Both the position numbers and the translations under genes were made by a program. From assembly GCA_036525535.1 (NCBI GenBank), contig DATDAH010000199.1, positions 1 to 64,000 of the forward strand: a stretch of DNA of 64,000 nucleotides, given 5' to 3'. This stretch comes from DATDAH01 sp036525535 (GTDB lineage Bacteria > Actinomycetota > Acidimicrobiia > Acidimicrobiales > DATDAH01). The notes beneath the pieces are model-generated. The model was given only the letters and a program-made list of their open reading frames with translations. It made no database searches and was not told the origin of the DNA. Below, one piece after another: positions 42,033 to 50,101 of the stretch. Each line of letters opens with the position of its first letter. The first letter of the stretch is position 1.

Positions 42033-42429
42033 CCTGCACGAGGTGTTCAGCGGTGCGGTGGAGCCGGGCCTGCATCCCCTCGAGCAGACCGTGACGGCCG
42101 AGGAGCTGGCCGAGATGGCCGCCGGCCACGGCTGGACCCCGATCGTGGTCGACCTGGCCGGCGTCGCCGATAAGGCCGGCCTGCTGGACCGGGTGGCCGA
42201 GGGCGCCCGGTTCCCCGAGTACGCCGGCCGCAACTGGGACGCCCTGCAGGACGCCCTGGGCGATCTCGCCTGGCTGGGCCCGACCGACGGCTACCTCGTG
42301 GTGCTCGACGGCTGGACCGGGTTCGCCGGCGCGGCCCCGGGGGACGCGGCGGTGCTGGAGTCGGTGGTGACGCGGGCGGGAACCGAATGGTCGTCGCGGG
42401 GCACGCCGTTGGTGGCCGTCACGCTCTAG
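42025..42429 (+). CDS. Barstar-family ribonuclease inhibitor
   Basis: This 134-residue cytoplasmic inhibitor has a core VVDLAGVADKAGLLDRVAEG and FPEYAGRNWDALQDALGDL (about 63-81), the barstar helix whose Asp/Trp residues block the RNase active site. The GTG start overlaps the RNase stop by eight bases, so antitoxin translation is coupled to the toxin. It ends 24 bases before the tRNA gene. Confidence 0.92.
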   Translation: MADLHEVFSGAVEPGLHPLEQTVTAEELAEMAAGHGWTPIVVDLAGVADKAGLLDRVAEGARFPEYAGRNWDALQDALGDLAWLGPTDGYLVVLDGWTGFAGAAPGDAAVLESVVTRAGTEWSSRGTPLVAVTL

Positions 42430-42453
42430 GGGTGGCGGACCTACGCTCGGAGG

Positions 42454-42528
42454 GCCCCCGTAGCCCAGCCTGGTCAGGGCAACGGACTTTTAATCCGGAG
42501 ATCGTGGGTTCGAATCCCACCGGGGGCA
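42454..42528 (+). tRNA. tRNA-Lys (anticodon TTT)
   Basis: A 75-base cloverleaf has a seven-base acceptor stem (GCCCCCG/CGGGGGC), a D-arm GCCC/GGGC, anticodon loop CTTTTAA with anticodon TTT, and TGGG TTCGAAT CCCA forming the T-arm. The discriminator is A and CCA is not encoded. The lowest anticodon-stem pair is an A-G mismatch by this folding. It lies close to the protease stop on the other strand. Confidence 0.93.
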
Positions 42529-42535
42529 CGCAGGC

Positions 42536-43228
42536 TCAGCAGGGGACCACGGGCTCGAGGGCGTCGGGGTCGGCCAGGACGTCCTCCAGGCGGTCGCGGG
42601 GGATGGCGAGGGAGTTCAGGGTGGCCGTCTCGTAGGCGAAGACGACGCCGACGACCTCGCCGTCGGCGTTCAGCAGGGGACCACCGGAGTTGCCGGGCCG
42701 GACGCTCGCGCTCATCCGCATGACCCGGGCGGGCTCTTCGAAGCGGCGCCCGCGGGGTCGGTCGAGGAACTGGCCCTGGGTGCTGACCGCCGGGCCCGCC
42801 ATGGCGTAGCCCAGGGCCGTGAGCCGGGCCCCGACGGGTGTCGGTTCGGCGGCCAGGGCCAGCGGCTCGAGCCGGCGGGCGCTGCGGGCGGGCAGGTCGA
42901 TGACGCCGAGGTCGGTGTCCACGGCCTGATGGGCGTCGCCCACGGCCACCCGCCGGCCGTCCCACGTCTCCACCTGCAGCCGGCTGGCGCCGGCGACGAC
43001 ATGCCGGTTGGTGACGAGATGCCGGCCGTCGACGACGAAACCCGAGCCGATGGCCACGCCGCAGGCCCCGACCGCGCGGATGCGCAGCACCGACTCCCGC
43101 GCGATCGTGACCGGGTCGTCGCCCTCGGTGGCGCCGGCGATGTCCTCGGGCGGCCCCGGGACACAGGCCGTGGTCAGCGCAGCCAGGACGGCGAGCGCGC
43201 CGACCGTGGCCCGGAGCCGGTGGGTCAC
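42536..43228 (-). CDS. Lipoprotein trypsin-like serine protease
   Basis: This 230-residue protein has lipobox LTTAC (C22) and a chymotrypsin fold with H76 (TNRHVV), D106 (VDTDLGV) and S181 (RPGNSGGPLL). It lacks a PDZ domain, unlike HtrA/DegP, so it is a short extracytoplasmic protease resembling MarP-type catalytic domains. C56 and the terminal Cys could form a disulfide. It is coupled to the DUF2510 gene upstream (start overlaps stop). Confidence 0.88.
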   Translation of the reverse strand: MTHRLRATVGALAVLAALTTACVPGPPEDIAGATEGDDPVTIARESVLRIRAVGACGVAIGSGFVVDGRHLVTNRHVVAGASRLQVETWDGRRVAVGDAHQAVDTDLGVIDLPARSARRLEPLALAAEPTPVGARLTALGYAMAGPAVSTQGQFLDRPRGRRFEEPARVMRMSASVRPGNSGGPLLNADGEVVGVVFAYETATLNSLAIPRDRLEDVLADPDALEPVVPC

Positions 43229-43992
43229 GAGCCGGCGACCTCGTCCAGCACCCGGATGAGCGTCTCGCCGTTGAGCGAGGCCTCCTCACAGCTCCGGTTG
43301 GCCTGTTCGATGGGGATGCTCGGGTCGTCGCCCAGCTGCAGGGCGATCATGACGTGGTTGAGATCGAGGGCGCAGGCCCGCACCTGGTCGACGGTGGTGA
43401 CGGCGGCGTCCCGCAGTTCGGCGAAGGACTGCTGGCCGTCCCGGGCCTGGGCACCGCGACTGGCCGACTGGCTCAGGGCCTCCTCGAGGGCATCGGTGTT
43501 CGAGGCGCGGGTGACCAACTCCTCCTGCAGCGCCTCACCCCGGTCGCGCCACTCGCTGGCCGTGCGGTGGTTCTGCAGGCCCCACAGGAACGAGGCCGTG
43601 GCGGCGAGGATCCCGACGATGCCGAGGGCGAGGACCCCCCGCCCGTGGGCCTCCCGCTGGGCCGCGCCGGTGGATGCCCGCTCGGCCGGCGGTCGGCGCC
43701 CGACCCCGGTGTGGCCGAGGGGGACCGGCGGCTCCGGGTGGGCCTGGGTCTCGCTCTCCGCCGGGGCCGCCGAGCTGTGGGCCTCGATGGCGCCCCGGGC
43801 GACGCCCGTCGTCAGTTCGGGCACCACCGGCTGGGACCGGACCGGCGGATCCGAGGCCTCTTGGTCGCCGTCGGCCACCCGGTCGGTCCAGTGCTCGCCG
43901 TCCCACCAGCGTCGTTCGTGGCGCTCGGAGGGATCGCGGTACCAGGCGGCAGGTAGCGCGCCCGTCGGCGACGTCGTCTCGGTGCTGCTCAC
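43225..43992 (-). CDS. DUF2510 membrane protein
   Basis: This 255-residue protein has an N-terminal DUF2510 module (AAWYRDPSERHERRWWDGEHWTDRV, partly shown) of about 30 residues, a long proline/Glu-rich linker, one membrane helix (about 118-138) and an extracytoplasmic helical domain with two Cys. DUF2510 modules occur in actinobacterial envelope proteins of mostly unknown role. The stop overlaps the protease start, suggesting a common function at the cell surface. Confidence 0.75.
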   Translation of the reverse strand: MSSTETTSPTGALPAAWYRDPSERHERRWWDGEHWTDRVADGDQEASDPPVRSQPVVPELTTGVARGAIEAHSSAAPAESETQAHPEPPVPLGHTGVGRRPPAERASTGAAQREAHGRGVLALGIVGILAATASFLWGLQNHRTASEWRDRGEALQEELVTRASNTDALEEALSQSASRGAQARDGQQSFAELRDAAVTTVDQVRACALDLNHVMIALQLGDDPSIPIEQANRSCEEASLNGETLIRVLDEVAGS

Positions 43993-44058
43993 GGTCCGCT
44001 CCTGGTCCGCCGGTCGTTGCCATCTCTGATCGGCCAGAGGAGGGCGGGTGCTGAGCCG

Positions 44059-44871
44059 TCAGGCGTTGGCGCGGAGGTCGCGGATCAGGACCTCCTGCGT
44101 GACGGTGGCCACGTGGACGCCGTCGGTGGTGAGGACCCGACCGTAGGACATGCCCCGGCCGCCCCGGATGCCCTCGGAGGCCATGTCGTAGAGGTGCCAG
44201 GCGTCGCCCTGCACCGGGCGGTGGAACCAGATGGCGTGGTCGAGGCTGGCGGTCATGAAGCGCCCGAAGTCCTCCTCACGGCCCGACCACCTCGGGTGGT
44301 GGGTGAGGGCGGCCTCCATGGGGGCGTCGTCGGAGGCGAAGGCCAGAGCGCACTGGTGCAGGATCGGGTCCTCCCCCAAGGGGCCCCGCACCCGCAGCCA
44401 GGTCCGGGCGACCCCCGGGTCCGGGCGCTGGCCCCACTGCCGCTCGATGAGCGGGCCCCACGAGTCGTCCTCCCGCGCCGCTCGGGGCAGGTCCACGTCC
44501 GGCAGGCCGCCGACCTGGACGTCGGCCTCGTCCTCGTCGACCTGGAACGAGCACGACAGGTCGAGGATGGCCCCACCCGCCTGCCGGGCCACGACCTCCC
44601 GGGTGACGAAGCTGCGCCCGTTGCGGAGACGGTCCACCTCGAACCGGATGGGCTCGTCGGCGTCACCGGGGCGGATGAAGTAGGCGTGCAGGGAATGGGC
44701 CCGGTAGGGGCCGTCGACGGTCGATGCCGCCGCTCGCAGGGCCTGGGCCACGACCTGGCCGCCGTACACGCGCTTGCCCCAGGGGTACTCCGGGCCGGTC
44801 CCGACGAAGGTGTCCGGGCCGTGGGGCTCCAGGGTCAACAGGCTGGTGATGTCGGGGTGGTCGTAGGCCAT
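44059..44871 (-). CDS. tesB: Acyl-CoA thioesterase II
   Basis: This 270-residue double-hot-dog thioesterase hydrolyses acyl-CoA. The N-terminal domain has YGGQVVAQALRAA and SLHAYFIRPGD; the C-terminal domain has ASLDHAIWFHRP (catalytic Asp), YDMASEGIRGGRG and ATVTQEVLIR with the Gln. All are TesB hallmarks. It stands 12 bases downstream of the histidine phosphatase start region on the same strand and may share a transcript. Confidence 0.94.
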   Translation of the reverse strand: MAYDHPDITSLLTLEPHGPDTFVGTGPEYPWGKRVYGGQVVAQALRAAASTVDGPYRAHSLHAYFIRPGDADEPIRFEVDRLRNGRSFVTREVVARQAGGAILDLSCSFQVDEDEADVQVGGLPDVDLPRAAREDDSWGPLIERQWGQRPDPGVARTWLRVRGPLGEDPILHQCALAFASDDAPMEAALTHHPRWSGREEDFGRFMTASLDHAIWFHRPVQGDAWHLYDMASEGIRGGRGMSYGRVLTTDGVHVATVTQEVLIRDLRANA

Positions 44872-44883
44872 CGCGTCAGCTCC

Positions 44884-45498
44884 TCACTCGACTCCGGGGA
44901 CCGTGAACTCGTCGGGGTCGACGAGCACGACCCGGTCACCGAGGCACCAGGCGTCGCCGTCGTCGGACACGACCCAGCGCCCGCCGAGGTTCGGCAGGGG
45001 CTCGAAGTCGACGCCGAGCACCGCCTCCGTCTGGTAGACGACGCCGGCGTGGGCGACGACGAGGACGTCGCCGACGGGGACGGCCTCCCGCACCCGGTCG
45101 AGGGCGGCGAAGATCCGGGCCTGGAAGTCGTCGTCGGGCTCGAAGGCAGGCGGGCGGCGGCGGTCCTGGAGGTACCCGGGCCAACCCTCGGCGATCTCCG
45201 CCTTGGTCAGGCCCTGCCACTCGCCGGCGTCGCGCTCCCGGAAGCCCTCGTCGACCAGAACGGGCCCGATGCCGATGAGCTCGGCGATGATGGCCGCCGT
45301 GGTCAGGGACCGCTCGAGGTCGCTGGCCACCACGGCGTCGACGGCGCCGACGTGCTGGGCGGCGTGGGCCGCCTGGTGGAGGCCGAGCTCGGTCAGGGGT
45401 GGGTCGGCCTGACCCTGCCACCGGCCCACGGCGTTCCACTCCGACTGGCCGTGGCGGACGACGAGGACTCGGAGCACGGTCGGGGACCGTAGGCGCAC
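44884..45498 (-). CDS. Histidine phosphatase family protein
   Basis: This 204-residue protein of the phosphoglycerate mutase-like fold carries the phospho-accepting VVRHGQSEWN motif, a later ASDLERSLTT, ERDAGEWQGL and the second His in VVAHAGV. It may act as a phosphatase on sugar phosphates or similar small molecules. The GTG at 45498 has AGGAG about ten bases upstream; a GTG at 45477 giving MLRVLVVRHGQ is equally typical of the family. Confidence 0.88.
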   Translation of the reverse strand: MRLRSPTVLRVLVVRHGQSEWNAVGRWQGQADPPLTELGLHQAAHAAQHVGAVDAVVASDLERSLTTAAIIAELIGIGPVLVDEGFRERDAGEWQGLTKAEIAEGWPGYLQDRRRPPAFEPDDDFQARIFAALDRVREAVPVGDVLVVAHAGVVYQTEAVLGVDFEPLPNLGGRWVVSDDGDAWCLGDRVVLVDPDEFTVPGVE

Positions 45499-45533
45499 GG
45501 CGGCTTAACTCCTTGGTCGAGCGGCCGGTTGCG

Positions 45534-45539
45534 TACCCT
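45534..45539 (+). promoter_or_regulatory. Candidate -10 element of the MoaD-like gene
   Basis: TACCCT begins 12 bases before the ATG at 45546, the leaderless spacing. TTGGTC 15 bases upstream is a possible -35. Confidence 0.4.
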
Positions 45540-45545
45540 GCCTGG

Positions 45546-45782
45546 ATGGCCCAGGTGCGACTTTTCGCGTCCATGCGGGAGTCGGCGGGCCGTTCCCACG
45601 ACGAGCTGCCGGGCACGACGGTGGCCGCCGTCCTCGACGCGGCGGTGGAGCGCTACGGCGCCGACTTCGCCGCCCGGCTCCAACAGTGCCGCGTGTGGGT
45701 CAACGGGGAGCCGGTTAGCCCGGACAGCCCTGTCGGCGACGAGGACGAGGTGGCCGTGCTGCCTCCGGTGTCCGGTGGCTGA
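45546..45782 (+). CDS. MoaD/ThiS-like sulfur carrier protein
   Basis: This 78-residue ubiquitin-like protein ends in VSGG; the C-terminal Gly-Gly is the activated tail used to carry sulfur in molybdopterin or other cofactor synthesis. Strands match MAQVRLFASMRESAG and VWVNGEPV. No MoaE or MoeB is adjacent, so the partner pathway is unknown. The next gene overlaps it by eight bases. Confidence 0.85.
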   Translation: MAQVRLFASMRESAGRSHDELPGTTVAAVLDAAVERYGADFAARLQQCRVWVNGEPVSPDSPVGDEDEVAVLPPVSGG

Positions 45783-46635
45783 GATCTCGGTGCGCGACGA
45801 CACCCGAGCGGACGCCGAGGGAGCGAAACCCCGGGGGAGGGTGAAGCGCCTGGCCAAGGTCCAGTCCCGCCGACCCCGTCGCTTCGCCGTCACCTACGAC
45901 GTCAACGGTCCCCACGTCCGCCTCGGGTTCCTCTGGTTCGTGGCCCTCGCCGGCGCCCTCGCCGTGGGGGTGGGCACCCTTGCCGTCCTCTACTCGGCGA
46001 CCGCGGCGCTGGCCGGCTACCAGGCGGCCCGCTGCTGGCAGCCGCTGGGTCGGGCTCCCAACCAGTACGTCGCCGCCGGCATCGGCGGAGTCATCGGCCT
46101 CGCCGCGCTGGGCGGGCCGTCGGCTGTGGGCGCCGTGGTGCTGGCGTCGGCCGTGGCGGCGGTGATCGCCGGGTTCGTGACCCCGGAGGCCCGTGAGGCC
46201 CCGTTGTCCGCGATGGGGTACACGCTCCAGTGCGGCCTGTTCGTCGGCCTGGCCGCAGCCGCGCCCACCCTCGCCTACCGGGTCGACATCGGCGCCGCCG
46301 CCGCCCTCATCATCTTCGTGTCCGTCTACGAGATGGGCGACTACCTCGTCGGCTCCGGCTCGAAGAACGCCATCGAGGGGCCCCTGGCCGGCTTCGCCGC
46401 CATCGCCGTCTTCACCTTCGCCCTCTGGGTCGTCACCTTCGTGCCGTTCCGGGACAACGCGCTGCTGACCTTCGGGGCGCTGGCCGCCGGGCTCTGTCCC
46501 CTCGGCCAGCTGATGGGATCGGCCGTCCTGCCCCGCTCCGACGCCCCCGCGTCGGCCCTGCGCCGCCTGGATTCTCTGCTCGTCCTGGGCCCCGCGTGGG
46601 TCGTCGCCATCTGGTCCTACACGGAGATCATCTGA
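45775..46635 (+). CDS. Polytopic membrane protein, distantly CdsA-like
   Basis: This 286-residue protein has a basic cytoplasmic N-terminus (about 55 residues) and seven or eight membrane segments. The stretch VYEMGDYLVGSGSKNAIEGPLAG near residue 185 weakly recalls the CDP-diacylglycerol synthase signature, but the match is partial. The GTG overlaps the MoaD-like stop. I would treat the family as unassigned. Confidence 0.5.
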   Translation: MAEISVRDDTRADAEGAKPRGRVKRLAKVQSRRPRRFAVTYDVNGPHVRLGFLWFVALAGALAVGVGTLAVLYSATAALAGYQAARCWQPLGRAPNQYVAAGIGGVIGLAALGGPSAVGAVVLASAVAAVIAGFVTPEAREAPLSAMGYTLQCGLFVGLAAAAPTLAYRVDIGAAAALIIFVSVYEMGDYLVGSGSKNAIEGPLAGFAAIAVFTFALWVVTFVPFRDNALLTFGALAAGLCPLGQLMGSAVLPRSDAPASALRRLDSLLVLGPAWVVAIWSYTEII

Positions 46636-46637
46636 AC

Positions 46638-46643
46638 TAGTCT
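46638..46643 (+). promoter_or_regulatory. Candidate -10 element of the PuuD-like gene
   Basis: TAGTCT begins 14 bases before the ATG at 46652, near the leaderless spacing. It overlaps the end of the preceding gene. Confidence 0.35.
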
Positions 46644-46651
46644 CCGCGGCG

Positions 46652-47410
46652 ATGGAGATCTTCAGCAACTTCATGGACCCGGCCGGTGGCGGCGAGATGC
46701 TCGGTCGCTACGTCCACTTCCTGGCCGGTATCACCTGGATCGGGATGCTCTACTACTTCAACTTCGTCCAGACCCCGGCGTTCGCCGAGGTCAGCGACGC
46801 CACCCGCTCCGAGGCCATGCGCACGATCACGTGGCGGGCCCTGTGGTGGTTCCGCTTCGGCGCCCTGCTCACCTTCCTGTCGGGCGTCTGGATCCTCGGT
46901 GCCCAACACCTGCTCGGGGACCGCTTCGACGACTTCTGGACCACATCGAGCGGCTTGTCGATCCTCATCGGTGCCCTGTTCGCCACCACCATGTTCCTCA
47001 ACGTGTGGCTGGTCATCTGGCCGGCCCAGCAGGTCATCATCGGCTCGGCCCGCAAGGTGGCCGAAGGCGGTGAGGCCGATCCCGAGGCCGCCGCCCGGGC
47101 CAAGCCCGCGGCCCGGGCCTCCCGGGCCAACACGCTGATGTCGATCCCCATGCTGTGGTTCATGGGCTTCACCAGCCACTACTCCTTCAACTACGGGGAG
47201 ACCGACGACAGCTCGTTCATCGTCGTGCTCGTCCTGTTCCTCATCATCCTGGCCGTGATCGAGCTGACCGCCTTGGGCAAGATCGGCGGCTACGACAGCG
47301 AGCTGGCCAAGACGCTCTTCGACAAGCACAAGAACACGATCATCGCCGGGTTCGTGGTGTGGTTCGTGCTGTTCGTCATCGGCTACGAGCTCATCATCGG
47401 CGCCTCCTAG
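46652..47410 (+). CDS. PuuD-like membrane protein without cytochrome domain
   Basis: This 252-residue protein has about six membrane helices. RYVHFLAGITWIGMLYYFNF near the start and VWLVIWPAQQVII (about 116-128) fit the membrane domain of PuuD-type urate hydroxylases, with conserved histidines in HF and SHYS. The C-terminal cytochrome c domain of true PuuD is absent, so a urate-oxidising role is uncertain. It could be a heme-binding membrane protein of other function. Confidence 0.65.
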   Translation: MEIFSNFMDPAGGGEMLGRYVHFLAGITWIGMLYYFNFVQTPAFAEVSDATRSEAMRTITWRALWWFRFGALLTFLSGVWILGAQHLLGDRFDDFWTTSSGLSILIGALFATTMFLNVWLVIWPAQQVIIGSARKVAEGGEADPEAAARAKPAARASRANTLMSIPMLWFMGFTSHYSFNYGETDDSSFIVVLVLFLIILAVIELTALGKIGGYDSELAKTLFDKHKNTIIAGFVVWFVLFVIGYELIIGAS

Positions 47411-47422
47411 GAATCGGCGCCG

Positions 47423-47428
47423 TACGCT
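47423..47428 (+). promoter_or_regulatory. Candidate -10 element of rsiG
   Basis: TACGCT begins 13 bases before the rsiG GTG, consistent with a leaderless transcript covering rsiG and the HTH gene. Confidence 0.4.
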
Positions 47429-47435
47429 CGACCCC

Positions 47436-47972
47436 GTGTCTGCGTCGCTCGACGACTTCTCCGATCCCCACCTGCTCGACGGCCTGACCGGCTGGCCCCT
47501 GGACCGCGTCCGGGCCTTCCGTGACGAGGCCCAAGCGGCCGAGGGGGGGCTGTCCTACGTCCGCCGCGTGGTGCAGGGCCGCCTCGACATCGTCGGGGCC
47601 GAGCTCCAGCGCCGCCGGGAGGGCGGTGACCCGGGCGACCTCAGTGGCCTGATCGCCCAGCTGCCCGACCTCCTGGCCGACCCCGATCGCCCGCCCGGCG
47701 CGGGGGCCCGGTCACCCCGCCGCCTCGACCTGGCCGAGGTCCCCGACGACCTGGCCGTCGAGTTGGACCAGATCGTGGACACCGACGCGCTGGCCGACCT
47801 CCCCGGCTTCGACACGGAGGCCCTCGACAAGATGGCCCAGCGGCTGGTCGACTTCGAACGCTGGATCTCCGAGCGCCGTCACGTCGTCCAGGGCGTCGTG
47901 GACACGCTCCAGGCCGAGATCGCCCGTCGGTACCGCGACGGCGAGGCCACCGTCGACGGGCTCCTGGACTGA
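47436..47972 (+). CDS. rsiG: RsiG-like c-di-GMP-binding anti-sigma factor
   Basis: This 178-residue, largely helical protein has two copies of the RsiG signature E-x3-S-x2-R-x3-Q-x3-D: E36, S40, R43, Q47, D51 and E141, S145, R148, Q152, D156. In Streptomyces, RsiG bound to c-di-GMP sequesters sigma WhiG, delaying sporulation. Both motifs are intact here, so binding of a c-di-GMP dimer across the two helices is expected. The region between (about 80-115) is acidic and flexible. The HTH gene begins two bases after its stop. The cognate sigma factor is not in the window. Confidence 0.88.
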   Translation: MSASLDDFSDPHLLDGLTGWPLDRVRAFRDEAQAAEGGLSYVRRVVQGRLDIVGAELQRRREGGDPGDLSGLIAQLPDLLADPDRPPGAGARSPRRLDLAEVPDDLAVELDQIVDTDALADLPGFDTEALDKMAQRLVDFERWISERRHVVQGVVDTLQAEIARRYRDGEATVDGLLD

Positions 47973-47974
47973 CC

Positions 47975-48370
47975 GTGCCCTCGGGTGACGAGCTGAAAGG
48001 CGAGATCGAGACCCGCTGGCGCGACCTCGGGGAATTCATCCGGGAGCAGCGCAACCTCGGTCAGCTCTCGCTGCGCAAGCTCTCGGAGAAGGCCGAGGTC
48101 TCCAATCCGTACCTGAGCCAGATCGAGCGGGGCCTGCGCCACCCGTCAGCGGAGATCCTGCGCCAGATCGCGCGCGCCCTCGAGATCTCCTCCGAAGAGC
48201 TCTACGTGCGGGCCGGCATCCTCGAGGAGCGGGACGACCGCCCGGACCTGATCGCGGAGATCCGCCGGGAGAGCGACCTCACCGAAGACCAGAAGAAGCA
48301 CCTCATCTACATGTACGAGTCCTTCCGCAGCGCGAACGCCGGAGCGGTCGAGGCCGAGGCAGCCGAGTAG
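47975..48370 (+). CDS. XRE-family helix-turn-helix regulator
   Basis: This 131-residue protein has an N-terminal XRE domain: LGEFIREQRNLGQLSLRKL, then VSNPYLSQIERGLRHPS recognition region and ARALEISSEELYVRAGI. The C-terminal part (about 95-120) is helical and could dimerise. Similar actinobacterial proteins sit near mycothiol and developmental genes. It is two bases after rsiG and 18 before mshA, suggesting one transcript linking c-di-GMP signalling and mycothiol synthesis. Targets are unknown. Confidence 0.85.
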   Translation: MPSGDELKGEIETRWRDLGEFIREQRNLGQLSLRKLSEKAEVSNPYLSQIERGLRHPSAEILRQIARALEISSEELYVRAGILEERDDRPDLIAEIRRESDLTEDQKKHLIYMYESFRSANAGAVEAEAAE

Positions 48371-48388
48371 GGAATCGGGGACCTGCCC

Positions 48389-49612
48389 GTGACGTTGTCC
48401 AACGGCGTGACCCGCGCCGCCGTGCTCTCCCTGCACACGTCCCCCCTGGCCCAGCCGGGCACGGGCGACAGCGGCGGGATGAACGTGTACGTGCGGGAGC
48501 TGGTTGCGGCCCTCAGCCAAGCCGGCGTCGAGTGCTGCGTGTTCGTGCGCCGCAGCGACACCGAGTCCCCCGACGTGGTCGACGTCGAGCCCGGGTTCCG
48601 GGTGGTCCACGTCGACGCCGGCCCCGTCGACCTGGCCAAGGAGGACCTGCCCGGGATCCTCCCGGCCTACATCGCCGCCGTGGAGGAGTGGCTGCGGCGC
48701 GAACCGGTCGACGTGATCCACGCCAACTACTGGCTGTCAGGGCTGGCCGGCCACGAGCTGAAGCACCGCCTCGACCTGCCCCTGGTGTCGACCTTCCACA
48801 CCCTGGCCCGGGTGAAGGCCGAGAACGGCGATCCGGAGCCCGAGCGCCGGGCCGAGGCCGAGGCCTCGATCATCGGCTGCTCGGACGTCATCTGCGCCTC
48901 CAGCACCACCGAGGAGAGCCAGCTGGCCGTCCTCTACGACGCACCGGCCGACCGCATCGAGATCGTGCCGCCGGGTGTGGACCACGCCTTCTTCTCGCCC
49001 GGTGACCAGCGGGGGGCCCGCAGCGCCCTCGGGCTGGGCGGGGAGCCGGTGCTGCTCTTCGTCGGCCGGGTCCAGCCCCTCAAGCGCCTCGGGATGGCGG
49101 TCGACGTGTTGGCCCGCATCGAGCGCCAGGACGCCACACTGGTCGTCGTCGGGGGCCCGTCGGGCACGCAGGGCGAGGTCGAGCTGATCCGGGTCCGGGA
49201 CCAGGCCGCGAGCCTCGGTGTCGCGGATCGCATCCGCTGGGTCGCGCCCGTGCCCCACCACCTGCTGTCCACCTACTACCGGGCCGCGGACGTGTGCCTG
49301 GTCCCGAGCCGCTCGGAGTCCTTCGGCCTGGTGGCCCTCGAGGCCGCGGCCTGCGGCATCCCCGTGGTCGCCGCCGCCGTCGGGGGCCTGCGTTCCATCG
49401 TGGAGCACGGCCGCACCGGCTTCCTGGTCGAGGGGGGCGATCCCGCGTACTTCGGGGCCTACGTGGACGAGGTCCTGGGCAGTCCGCGGCTTGCCGCCGA
49501 GCTGGGGCGGGCCGCGGCCGAGCGGGGGCGCACGTTCACCTGGTCGACCACGGCGGCCCGGCTCCGCCGCCTCTACGCCGACCTGGCCACCCGGGCCCCG
49601 GTCAGCTGCTGA
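48389..49612 (+). CDS. mshA: D-inositol-3-phosphate glycosyltransferase (mycothiol synthesis)
   Basis: This 407-residue GT4 enzyme transfers GlcNAc from UDP-GlcNAc to inositol-3-phosphate, the first step of mycothiol. The N-terminal SLHTSPLAQPGTGDSGGMNV is strongly MshA-like, including the GGMNVYV glycine loop. The C-terminal domain has FVGRVQPLKR and SRSESFGLVALEAAACG, the retaining-GT EX7E region. A GTG start is used. The YbjN gene follows directly, the same order as Rv0486-Rv0487. Confidence 0.93.
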   Translation: MTLSNGVTRAAVLSLHTSPLAQPGTGDSGGMNVYVRELVAALSQAGVECCVFVRRSDTESPDVVDVEPGFRVVHVDAGPVDLAKEDLPGILPAYIAAVEEWLRREPVDVIHANYWLSGLAGHELKHRLDLPLVSTFHTLARVKAENGDPEPERRAEAEASIIGCSDVICASSTTEESQLAVLYDAPADRIEIVPPGVDHAFFSPGDQRGARSALGLGGEPVLLFVGRVQPLKRLGMAVDVLARIERQDATLVVVGGPSGTQGEVELIRVRDQAASLGVADRIRWVAPVPHHLLSTYYRAADVCLVPSRSESFGLVALEAAACGIPVVAAAVGGLRSIVEHGRTGFLVEGGDPAYFGAYVDEVLGSPRLAAELGRAAAERGRTFTWSTTAARLRRLYADLATRAPVSC

Positions 49613-50101
49613 GTGTCCGGTCCCGGACCCGCCGGAGTGCTGTCGGCAGACGCCCTCGACGCCCTCGAGGACCGCATCGACGCCTGGTTCGCCCGGGAAG
49701 CGGCCGCCAACCCCATGATCGCCGCCGTCGACCGGGGTGAGCCGGGAGAGCGTCGGTGGTACGTCCGGGTCCGGGGCGAGCAGAAGGACACCTTCACGCT
49801 GTGGTTCACGCTGGGCCAGCGCACCCTGCGCTACGAGACCTACGTGATGCCGGCGCCCGAGGAGAACCGCGCCGCCTTCTACGAGCACCTGTTGGCGCGC
49901 AACCTCGGTCTCTACGGCTGGGGCTTCGCCATCGGCGAGGAGTCGGCGGTGTTCCTGCGCGGTGCCCTGGGCGTCGAGGGCCTCGCCGGCGACGAGGCGC
50001 TGGCCCGCGAGCTGGACCGGGTCCTCGGCTCGGGCTGGGAGTACGTGGAGCGGTGCTTCCGTCCCGCCCTGCGGATCGGCTTCGCCAGCAAGGTTCAGTA
50101 A
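49613..50101 (+). CDS. YbjN-domain protein linked to mshA
   Basis: This 162-residue protein of the YbjN/type III chaperone-like fold has WYVRVRGEQKDTFTLWFTLGQRTLRYETYV (partly shown) and EHLLARNLGLYGWGFAI. It follows mshA without a gap, as in mycobacteria. No biochemical role is established. After its TAA an unusually AT-rich stretch starts. Confidence 0.82.
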   Translation: MSGPGPAGVLSADALDALEDRIDAWFAREAAANPMIAAVDRGEPGERRWYVRVRGEQKDTFTLWFTLGQRTLRYETYVMPAPEENRAAFYEHLLARNLGLYGWGFAIGEESAVFLRGALGVEGLAGDEALARELDRVLGSGWEYVERCFRPALRIGFASKVQ

